In this document: positions 1-5,276 of the stretch, one piece after another | Numbering within the stretch: position 1 is the first letter of the stretch | Layout: the number at the start of each line of letters is the position of its first letter | Source of the DNA: an uncultured Erysipelotrichaceae bacterium | GTDB taxonomy: Bacteria; Bacillota_I; Bacilli_A; Erysipelotrichales; Coprobacillaceae | Reading direction: 5' to 3' | Assembly (NCBI GenBank): GCA_937917505.1 | Contig: CALDMQ010000067.1 | Span: forward strand, 1-5,766 | Length of the DNA: 5,766 nt | Position numbers and translations under genes: made by a program | Notes under the pieces: generated by a model | What the model saw: only the letters and a program-made list of their open reading frames with translations | What the model was told of the DNA's origin: nothing | The model's database searches: none

Positions 1-134
1 CGTTTTAAACCAGGCTTAACATAGAATTCTCTTTTACGAGCTTCAGCAAGGGTACCAGTTCTTGAAACTTGTCTCTTGAAACGACGTAAAGCATCATCTA
101 AAGATTCGTTTTCTCTTACTACAGTTTTTGCCAT
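1..134 (-). CDS. rpsU: 30S ribosomal protein S21, N-terminal 44 residues (runs off window)
   Basis: Ribosomal protein S21 is a small basic protein of the 30S platform, next to the 3' end of 16S rRNA, and takes part in initiation. The minus-strand reading from the ATG at 132-134 begins MAKTVVRENESLDDALRRFK and continues through a basic stretch rich in Arg and Lys to ...FYVKPGLK at the window edge. This is the characteristic S21 N-terminus; the family is usually about 57-60 aa, so only about 15 residues are missing. The start is fixed by a strong SD (AAGGGGGG) 8 nt upstream. In Firmicutes rpsU commonly sits downstream of mtaB in the dnaJ-prmA-rsmE-mtaB block, and the same neighbourhood is seen here. 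It has its own promoter behind the terminator of the deoC operon, so it can be expressed independently. No oddities are visible in the part present. Confidence 0.96.
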   Translation of the reverse strand, partial: MAKTVVRENESLDDALRRFKRQVSRTGTLAEARKREFYVKPGLK

Positions 135-142
135 TTGGACTT

Positions 143-150
143 CCCCCCTT
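143..150 (-). promoter_or_regulatory. Shine-Dalgarno site of rpsU
   Basis: The minus strand reads AAGGGGGG, 8 nt before the rpsU ATG. The six-G run is an unusually G-rich purine tract in otherwise A+T-rich DNA. It should pair well with the anti-SD, partly through G-U pairs, and it fixes the start codon. Confidence 0.8.
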
Positions 151-171
151 TACTCATCAAATACGAGCCTA

Positions 172-200
172 ATTATACATGGATAAACATTAAAAATCAA
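172..200 (-). promoter_or_regulatory. Sigma-A-type promoter of rpsU
   Basis: On the minus strand there is a perfect -10 hexamer TATAAT (172-177) preceded, at a 17-nt spacer, by TTGATT (195-200), which matches the -35 consensus at four of six positions. The predicted start is near 165, giving a leader of about 30 nt with the SD in it. The -35 overlaps the T-run and 3' arm of the deoC-operon terminator. Spacing and hexamers are directly visible; use in vivo is inferred. Confidence 0.75.
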
Positions 201-213
201 TAGTTTTATTGAT
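192..213 (-). terminator. Weak rho-independent terminator after deoC
   Basis: The minus strand reads ATCAATA-AAAC-TATTGAT followed by TTTT: a 7-bp perfect stem, a 4-nt loop and a short U-run. The stem has only one G-C pair, so it may be leaky. It lies 18 nt past the deoC stop, at the end of the rsmE-deoC gene run. The inverse orientation has no downstream T-tract, so it acts on the minus strand. Partial read-through into rpsU is plausible. Confidence 0.55.
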
Positions 214-230
214 ATTCTTTTATACTTTTT

Positions 231-872
231 TTAATTTTGAACAAGTTTTACACCAGATGATGTCCCAATACGTGATGCACCCGCATCAATCATTGCTTTC
301 ATATCTTCAAATGTACGAATTCCACCACTAGCTTTGACTTGGCATGCATCACCCACAGTTTGTTTCATTAATCTCACATCATGAACTGTAGCACCACCTG
401 TAGAAAAACCAGTTGATGTTTTTACAAATGTTGCATGTGCATCTCTTGATAACTCACAAGCCAAAACAATGTCTTCATCACCTAATAAACATGTTTCAAT
501 AATAACTTTAACAACACGCCCATTCGCAGATGATACAACTTCTTCAATATCACGCTTTACAAGATCTAGATTTCTATCTTTTAAAGCACCGATATTGATA
601 ACCATATCAATCTCATCTGCGCCATCCTCAATTGCAGTCTTTGTTTCATATCCTTTGACAACATAAGGAGTCGCACCTAAAGGAAAACCAATGACTGTAC
701 ACACTTTAACATCAGTATCTTTTAATAATTCATGACAATATGATACCCAACAAGGATTTACACAAACACTTGCAAAATGATGTATTTTTGCTTCTTGACA
801 TAATGTTTCAATCTCTTTTTTTGTTGCATTTGGTTTTAATAATGTATGATCAATATATTTCGCATACGTCAT
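231..872 (-). CDS. deoC: Deoxyribose-phosphate aldolase DeoC
   Basis: DeoC is a cytosolic class I aldolase that cleaves 2-deoxy-D-ribose 5-phosphate to glyceraldehyde 3-phosphate and acetaldehyde, the last step of deoxynucleoside catabolism. The 213-aa product shows the whole TIM-barrel family: YIDHTLLKP near residues 6-14, VCTVIGFPLG around 57-66, DEIDMVINIGALK at 86-98, FVKTSTGFSTGGAT at 149-162 with the Schiff-base lysine K151, and VKASGGIRT at 179-187 with the second catalytic lysine K180. D89 matches the conserved acidic residue. Length is typical. I chose the ATG at 872 because AAGGAG lies 9 nt upstream; two in-frame upstream ATGs (890 and 881) would add only MKEMKK and overlap that SD. 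It overlaps the 3' end of murE by 23 nt, suggesting translational coupling. No deoxynucleoside phosphorylase or deoB neighbours are present, so it is not in a classic deo operon. Confidence 0.96.
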   Translation of the reverse strand: MTYAKYIDHTLLKPNATKKEIETLCQEAKIHHFASVCVNPCWVSYCHELLKDTDVKVCTVIGFPLGATPYVVKGYETKTAIEDGADEIDMVINIGALKDRNLDLVKRDIEEVVSSANGRVVKVIIETCLLGDEDIVLACELSRDAHATFVKTSTGFSTGGATVHDVRLMKQTVGDACQVKASGGIRTFEDMKAMIDAGASRIGTSSGVKLVQN

Positions 873-2325
873 CTTCTTCATCTCCTTCAAATATTTTTTT
901 AATTGCTCCTAAAGCAATATATTTATCTCCTAGATAAGGTTCATTCCCAATAGATGAAGCCATAAATTGTTCATGACCTTTTCCCAATATTAAAATTATA
1001 TCATCTTTGTTAGCAATTTCAATGGCCTGTTCTATCGCAATACGACGATCTTCTATGATTACACTCACTGGATTAACAATATATTCTTGAATATCACGAC
1101 AAATATCATAAATTGATTCATCACGATTATCTTCAGCCGTTAAAATAACCTGATCACAATATTGATTTGCAAGTTTACCAATTTGTTCACGTTTCATGTA
1201 ATTTTTTTTGCCCGGAGCACCAAAAACAGCAATAATGCGCCCATTTCCTTTGACTTTCTTTGCAAAATCAAAAACATTTTCAAAACTTCTTGCATGCTGA
1301 CAATAATCAACAATGACATTGAATTTCTGTGAATGATGTAATAATTCCATACGCCCATCAACACCTTGCATATAATTCATTGCCTCTAGTACTTGTTCTA
1401 ATGGCATTTCTAAAGCAATTAAACTTGTAATGACAGCTAAAACATTAGAAATATTAAAACGACCTAAAACAGGAACTGATACATGATTGATTGTTTCTTG
1501 AATTTGTAAATCGAATTCACTATGATCAACAAACAATTCAATATTTCTTGCCATAATATCAGCCTTATGATCAATACCATAAGTTAAAATTTGACAATGT
1601 AACAAATCTTTAACAAAGTTATAAAAACGTGGATCATCAGTATTTAAAATAGCATAACCTTTTTCATCTAATGATGTAAATAATTTTGCTTTTGATGACA
1701 TCAAATGTTCCATTGTCCCATGAAAATCAAGATGTTCTTCATAAACATTTGTAAAAATAGCAATATCAAAATGCAAACCATCAACACGTTTAAGTGCCAA
1801 CCCATGACTTGATACTTCAATTGCAACACCTTTTATATCATGTTTAACCATTTCATTAAGATGTCTTTGAGTAAATATTGTTTCAGGGGTTGTAAAAGGA
1901 CTTTGTACAGAGATACCTGCATATTGAATATTATTTGTACCAACATACCCCATCTTTAAATAATGAGATAAAATTTGTTTAATCATTAACGCCACAACTG
2001 TCTTTCCTGTAGAACCAGTGACACCAATCATAGTCATCTTGCGACTTGGATGATCGTAAAAAATATCAGCTACACGATTTAATTCATCTAAAACATCATT
2101 CACACGAATATACAAAATATGACGATGTTTAAATGTTAAAGGTTTGGAATAAACAATACACTTCGCACCTTGGAAAATAGCATCTTCAATATATTTATGA
2201 CCATCAACACTTAAACCATCTACACAAAAGAAAATAGAATCTTTCCCAACGTAACGTGAATCACTATGAATGGAAATAACCTTAAAATCTTCATCTACCG
2301 GAAACAACTCATTGATTCTTTTCAT
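850..2325 (-). CDS. murE: MurE-type UDP-MurNAc-tripeptide ligase (divergent motifs)
   Basis: Mur ligases of the MurE class add the third stem-peptide residue (usually Lys or meso-DAP) to UDP-MurNAc-L-Ala-D-Glu in the cytosol, using ATP. The 491-aa product has all three domains. The N-terminal domain has DSRYVGKDSIFFCVDG (22-37). The ATPase domain has P-loop GVTGSTGKT (101-109), TTPE (145-148), EVSSHGL (170-176), EEHLDFHGTME (196-206) and K212 at the carbamylated-Lys position. The C-terminal domain has GRME (324-327), FGAPGKKN (368-375), TAEDNRDE (396-403) and GKGHE (448-452). FGAPG and T-x-[ED]-D resemble the streptococcal-type MurE group rather than the E. coli GDRD/DNPR type. Odd: the usual DYAH segment reads DYCQH (340-344), so His is replaced by Gln and His moves one place. 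Substrate cannot be assigned; a paralogue with a different role is possible. I chose the ATG at 2325 (MKRINEL) over an in-frame TTG at 2340; a weak SD, GGAAG, precedes it. It overlaps mtaB by 17 nt and deoC by 23 nt. Confidence 0.87.
   Translation of the reverse strand: MKRINELFPVDEDFKVISIHSDSRYVGKDSIFFCVDGLSVDGHKYIEDAIFQGAKCIVYSKPLTFKHRHILYIRVNDVLDELNRVADIFYDHPSRKMTMIGVTGSTGKTVVALMIKQILSHYLKMGYVGTNNIQYAGISVQSPFTTPETIFTQRHLNEMVKHDIKGVAIEVSSHGLALKRVDGLHFDIAIFTNVYEEHLDFHGTMEHLMSSKAKLFTSLDEKGYAILNTDDPRFYNFVKDLLHCQILTYGIDHKADIMARNIELFVDHSEFDLQIQETINHVSVPVLGRFNISNVLAVITSLIALEMPLEQVLEAMNYMQGVDGRMELLHHSQKFNVIVDYCQHARSFENVFDFAKKVKGNGRIIAVFGAPGKKNYMKREQIGKLANQYCDQVILTAEDNRDESIYDICRDIQEYIVNPVSVIIEDRRIAIEQAIEIANKDDIILILGKGHEQFMASSIGNEPYLGDKYIALGAIKKIFEGDEEDDVCEIY
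882..887 (-). promoter_or_regulatory. Shine-Dalgarno site that sets the deoC start
   Basis: AAGGAG on the minus strand lies inside the last codons of murE, 9 nt before the ATG at 872. It decides between three closely spaced in-frame ATGs in favour of the third. Confidence 0.7.
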
Positions 2326-3619
2326 TTTCAACACTTCCAATCAATTCAACATCGTCTTGTGCAATAATCTTTAACTGATAAACTTGTCCTACTGTATCAT
2401 CAGATAATTTTGCTTTTACTTTTAAATAATTAGAAGCGTGACCAACCATATACTCCCCTTGTCTTTCTTCAATGAGGACTTCAAGTGTTTTCCCAATTTG
2501 AGAAGAAGCAAATTCACTTTGCAAACGATGGGACAATTCCATCAATTTTTTCACACGTTCATGTTTCACATTTCCATCAATTTGATCTTTCATTCTTGCT
2601 GCCGGTGTTCCTTTACGACGTGAATAAGGAAAGACATGTAATTGATTAAAATGCATTTCTTCTATCCAACGATATGTTGATTCAAATTCTTCATCAGTTT
2701 CACCCGGAAAGCCAGTAATAACATCTGTTGTAATTGATAAAGTTGGTAATTTTTCTTTTAATTCTTTTAATTTATCTGCAAATTCACTTGTTGTATAATG
2801 ACGATTCATACGTTTTAATGTCGCATCACAACCAGCTTGAATAGGGATATGCAAATGATCAACGATGATTGGTGAAGTCGCAATCAAATCAATAATTTCA
2901 TGTGTCACCTGACTCATTTCAATAGATGAAATACGTAAACGTTTTAAACCTTTAATTTTTGTTGTTAAATCTACTAATAAATCATAGAAAGAATAATTTT
3001 CTAAATCCTGTCCATATCCAGCTGTATGAATTCCTGTTAAAACAATTTCTACAAATCCATGATCAACTAACGATTGTGCTTGTTTTAAAACACTTTCAGG
3101 TTTTCTTGAACGTACTCTTCCCCTTGCATAAGGAATAATACAATATGTACAAAAATTATTACACCCATCTTGAATTTTTAAAAAAGCTCTTGTATTTTTT
3201 GTAAACTCATCAATATCTAAATCTTCAAAAATTCTCAAATTCATCACATCTGCAACTTTCACGATTTGTTTACGATGAACTAAATACTCATTAACCAAAT
3301 CAACAATTTGATTACGATATTGTGTTCCTAAGACAATACTCACACCCTCAATATCAGCCACTTCATCACTAGCCACCTGACTATAACAACCAACAACACA
3401 AACTACTGCATCTTGATGATGACGGATAGCCTTACGAATCATTTGGCGAGACTTAGAATCTCCTGTATTTGTAACTGTACATGTATTAATCACATAAACA
3501 TCAGCCTTTTCTTTAAAATCAACATCTTGATAACCTGCCTGATGAAACAACTTTAACATTGCTTCTGATTCATATGTATTAACTTTGCAACCTAATGTTA
3601 AAAAAGCAACTTTTTTCAT
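2309..3619 (-). CDS. mtaB: tRNA N6-threonylcarbamoyladenosine (t6A37) methylthiotransferase MtaB
   Basis: MtaB is a radical-SAM enzyme with two [4Fe-4S] clusters that converts t6A37 to ms2t6A37 in ANN-decoding tRNAs, supporting accurate decoding. The 436-aa protein has the three-domain methylthiotransferase layout. The N-terminal UPF0004 domain has cysteines C11 (TLGCKVN), C47 (NTCTVTN) and C78 (VVGCYSQ). The radical-SAM core has the CNNFCTYC motif, with C153, C157 and C160 binding the SAM cluster. The C-terminal TRAM domain begins around residue 370. HIPIQAGCDATLKRMNR, TTDVITGFPGETDEEF and HVFPYSRRKGTPAARM are typical of MtaB (YqeV) rather than MiaB or RimO. I chose the ATG at 3619 because AAGGA lies 7 nt upstream; the in-frame GTG just before it is too close to that SD. 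It follows the unknown gene by 13 nt and its TGA stop lies within murE. Its place near rsmE and rpsU matches the B. subtilis order. Confidence 0.95.
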   Translation of the reverse strand: MKKVAFLTLGCKVNTYESEAMLKLFHQAGYQDVDFKEKADVYVINTCTVTNTGDSKSRQMIRKAIRHHQDAVVCVVGCYSQVASDEVADIEGVSIVLGTQYRNQIVDLVNEYLVHRKQIVKVADVMNLRIFEDLDIDEFTKNTRAFLKIQDGCNNFCTYCIIPYARGRVRSRKPESVLKQAQSLVDHGFVEIVLTGIHTAGYGQDLENYSFYDLLVDLTTKIKGLKRLRISSIEMSQVTHEIIDLIATSPIIVDHLHIPIQAGCDATLKRMNRHYTTSEFADKLKELKEKLPTLSITTDVITGFPGETDEEFESTYRWIEEMHFNQLHVFPYSRRKGTPAARMKDQIDGNVKHERVKKLMELSHRLQSEFASSQIGKTLEVLIEERQGEYMVGHASNYLKVKAKLSDDTVGQVYQLKIIAQDDVELIGSVENEKNQ

Positions 3620-3632
3620 CACATTTTCCTTT

Positions 3633-4397
3633 CTACTTATATTTTTTCATTATCTTTTTATAAGTTTTTTCACTAATCAATGCTTGATTTTTCATAAATT
3701 CTAAACATTCTTGATATAAATAATTTTCTATATCATATGCAATCTCTTTAACAACTTCTATATGAAGAGGTGAAGTCTGCTGACGGTCTCCTAAAATCAT
3801 TTGATTTAATAATTCATGAGTGCCTTTTTTAAAGATATAAATTGTTTTTAAATCATCATAATAATAACAAATATGACGTTCATCTTCGTAAACATTGACT
3901 AACGAAGAAAAATCTGTCGCATACATATCTATCTCATAAAGTTTATGAGGTTGATCTAACGTAATATGATAGTTTTTTACATAATCATGATGTTGCTTTA
4001 ACATCATTAATTGATAATCATATATATATCTTTGATTAACAAAATCTTCTAAATAAGGAATTTCACTTTGACTCTTTCCATCATAAAAATGCGGAGCCTC
4101 TTTTAAAATAGGACTAATGTCATTATTAAACATCTTTCTTTTTTCATCATAATTCAAATAATCTAATAAATCATAATGTTGACTCAAGAAAATTTCATAT
4201 GTATTTTCTATTCGATTTTGAGTAAGCATTCCTCTATAAATGACTTCATAATCAAATAAATCAAATTCTGTTTTTATTTTTACAGGCAGTCCCATAGCTT
4301 CTATTGAAGATTTTGCTTGTTCAATTTCTTTATATATACAACTTTGAGATATAGCCGTCTTATAAGCATATTTATTCACAGTTTCAATAAAACCCAT
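3633..4397 (-). CDS. Hypothetical protein, 254 aa, no recognised family
   Basis: I do not recognise this protein. It is 254 aa with no signal peptide, no transmembrane segment, no Cys/His metal motif and no nucleotide-binding loop that I can see, so it is probably soluble and cytosolic. It is very rich in tyrosine (28 residues, about 11%), with clusters such as RYIYDYQ (around 123-129) and CYYYDD (around 177-182). The N-terminal 35 residues and the C-terminal 45 residues look helical; the C-terminus ends in a basic stretch, SEKTYKKIMKKYK. Its ATG directly abuts the rsmE TAA, with GGGAG in the end of rsmE about 9 nt upstream, and mtaB starts 13 nt after its stop. It is therefore almost certainly co-expressed with the two RNA-modification enzymes. 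Base and codon use look like the neighbours', so there is no sign of recent import. The continuous 765-nt frame with a good SD supports a real gene; its function is unknown. Confidence 0.85.
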   Translation of the reverse strand: MGFIETVNKYAYKTAISQSCIYKEIEQAKSSIEAMGLPVKIKTEFDLFDYEVIYRGMLTQNRIENTYEIFLSQHYDLLDYLNYDEKRKMFNNDISPILKEAPHFYDGKSQSEIPYLEDFVNQRYIYDYQLMMLKQHHDYVKNYHITLDQPHKLYEIDMYATDFSSLVNVYEDERHICYYYDDLKTIYIFKKGTHELLNQMILGDRQQTSPLHIEVVKEIAYDIENYLYQECLEFMKNQALISEKTYKKIMKKYK

Positions 4398-5132
4398 TTA
4401 CATCAACTCCCTTCTATATCCAATAACACTTAACATATAAAGTGGAGCCGTTTCACTCCTTAGAATTCTTTTTCCTAAAGAACACTCTTGAATACCGAAT
4501 GATTTCATCATTTCAATTTCACTTTCATCAAAACCACCTTCTGGACCAACAATAATTGTAATACTATGATAATCCTGATTTAAAGCATGATGAAAAGCAG
4601 TATGTTCTCCTTCTTTACTTGATTCTTCATAAGCCACAAGATTGATATCTGATAAGTACATCTTTAAATCTCGAGGATTAGTCACCAATGATGTTAAAGT
4701 TGGAACCATCAAACGATAAGACTGCTCACTTGCTTCTTTTAATATACGTGTATATCTCTCACGCTTTTTTTCAAATGTTTTAGCATCTGTTTTAATAATA
4801 CTGCGTTTTGATAAAAATGGAACAATCCGTTTTACACCTAGTTCAGTTGCTTTTTGTAAAACCCATTCTAATTTATCACTCTTTGGTAAACCATAAATCA
4901 ATGTTACATCTACATCTAATTCATGATCCTCTTGTAAAGTTTCTATGCATTGGAGAATACCTTGTTCAATATCTTCAATTTCATAGAGATAGCTTTGATG
5001 GTTAGACAGTATGCAAATAACCTTTTGTCCATTTTTATAACGCATCACACGTTGCATATGTTTATGATTATACTCATCAATATATATCTTATTTTCTTTT
5101 ACACATTTATCATCTATAAAATATCTTTGCAT
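4398..5132 (-). CDS. rsmE: 16S rRNA (uracil1498-N3)-methyltransferase RsmE
   Basis: RsmE is a SPOUT-class, SAM-dependent methyltransferase that makes m3U1498 in helix 44 of 16S rRNA on the assembled 30S subunit. The 244-aa product starts MQRYFIDD, a usual RsmE opening, with an N-terminal PUA-like domain (about 1-70) and the SPOUT domain after it. Family motifs visible are KSDKLEWVLQKATELGV (84-100), ERYTRILKEASEQSYR (125-140), the SAM-binding GPEGGF (196-201) and LGKRILRSETA (219-229), which forms the trefoil knot. Length is normal. The frame stays open 47 codons further upstream to a TTG at 5273, but that extension translates an IS end and a terminator. AAGGAGG sits 8 nt before the ATG at 5132, so I take that as the start. 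The usual upstream neighbour prmA is absent in the window; an IS lies there instead. A candidate promoter lies just upstream. Confidence 0.95.
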   Translation of the reverse strand: MQRYFIDDKCVKENKIYIDEYNHKHMQRVMRYKNGQKVICILSNHQSYLYEIEDIEQGILQCIETLQEDHELDVDVTLIYGLPKSDKLEWVLQKATELGVKRIVPFLSKRSIIKTDAKTFEKKRERYTRILKEASEQSYRLMVPTLTSLVTNPRDLKMYLSDINLVAYEESSKEGEHTAFHHALNQDYHSITIIVGPEGGFDESEIEMMKSFGIQECSLGKRILRSETAPLYMLSVIGYRRELM

Positions 5133-5140
5133 GACTCTAT

Positions 5141-5147
5141 CCTCCTT
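5141..5147 (-). promoter_or_regulatory. Shine-Dalgarno site that sets the rsmE start
   Basis: The minus strand reads AAGGAGG, a near-perfect anti-SD match, 8 nt before the ATG at 5132. It shows that RsmE begins at MQRYF and not at the TTG in the IS end. Confidence 0.9.
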
Positions 5148-5152
5148 TTGAT

Positions 5153-5181
5153 ATTCTAACACAAACATCCTCATATCTAAA
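5153..5181 (-). promoter_or_regulatory. Candidate promoter of the rsmE operon
   Basis: On the minus strand, TAGAAT (5153-5158) matches the -10 consensus at five of six positions and is preceded by TG in the extended -10 position (TGTTAGAAT). At a 17-nt spacer lies TTTAGA (5176-5181), a four-of-six -35. The predicted start near 5146 would put the SD at the very 5' end of the mRNA, giving a leader of about 14 nt, which is unusually short. Read-through from the IS or upstream is an alternative source of transcription. Confidence 0.45.
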
Positions 5182-5182
5182 G

Positions 5183-5206
5183 AAAAAAGAACAGTTTTCT
5201 GTTCTT
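5183..5206 (-). terminator. Rho-independent terminator between the interrupted gene and rsmE
   Basis: The minus strand reads AAGAACAG-AAAA-CTGTTCTT followed directly by further T residues: an 8-bp perfect stem with a 4-nt loop and a U-run. It starts 6 nt after the TAA of the short coding remnant at 5213-5239, as expected for the end of an upstream transcription unit. It would limit read-through from the IS into rsmE, which needs its own promoter as a result. Confidence 0.75.
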
Positions 5207-5212
5207 CGTAAC

Positions 5213-5239
5213 TTACTTTCTTAAAACTCTCCATGTTTC
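5213..5239 (-). pseudogene. Possible 3' remnant of a gene interrupted by the IS
   Basis: Between the IS end and the terminator the minus strand can be read as GAA ACA TGG AGA GTT TTA AGA AAG TAA (ETWRVLRK then stop). The stop is followed at once by a terminator, the usual arrangement at the end of a gene. In many Firmicutes the gene before rsmE is prmA, whose product often ends with a Trp followed by a short hydrophobic/basic tail, so a prmA remnant is possible, but eight codons cannot prove it. TTC at 5237-5239 next to the IS tip could be one copy of a 3-bp target duplication. The reading could also be chance. Confidence 0.35.
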
Positions 5240-5266
5240 TGTAGTGAACCCCAAAAGTAGGACTAA
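5240..5266 (-). repeat. Right terminal inverted repeat of the IS
   Basis: Read inward on the plus strand this begins TGTAGTGAACCCCAAAAGTA and continues GGACTAA. The TG start and the ACCCCAAAAGT core are typical of IS150-group ends, the binding site of the transposase. The inner limit is approximate because the left-hand copy is not in the window to align with. Confidence 0.75.
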
Positions 5267-5276
5267 AATTCAATGT

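Noticed and set aside
153..167. Small hairpin (CTCGT/ATGAG) in the rpsU leader as a possible autoregulatory element
   Set aside because: The stem is only 5 bp with one G-U pair, and the predicted transcription start falls inside it, so it may not even be transcribed whole.
881..890. Upstream ATGs (890, 881) as deoC start
   Set aside because: They coincide with or precede the AAGGAG that serves the ATG at 872, and would add residues not typical of DeoC.
469..937. Plus-strand open frames opposite deoC
   Set aside because: They are short, lack an SD and any family resemblance, and lie antisense to a clearly recognised gene.
2438..2623. Plus-strand 61-aa open frame opposite mtaB
   Set aside because: It is a shadow of the mtaB C-terminal coding region, with no SD or motif.
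4808..5159. Two plus-strand open frames opposite rsmE, one hydrophobic
   Set aside because: The hydrophobic, Ile/Phe-rich character comes from reading A+T-rich minus-strand codons in antisense; there is no SD or promoter.
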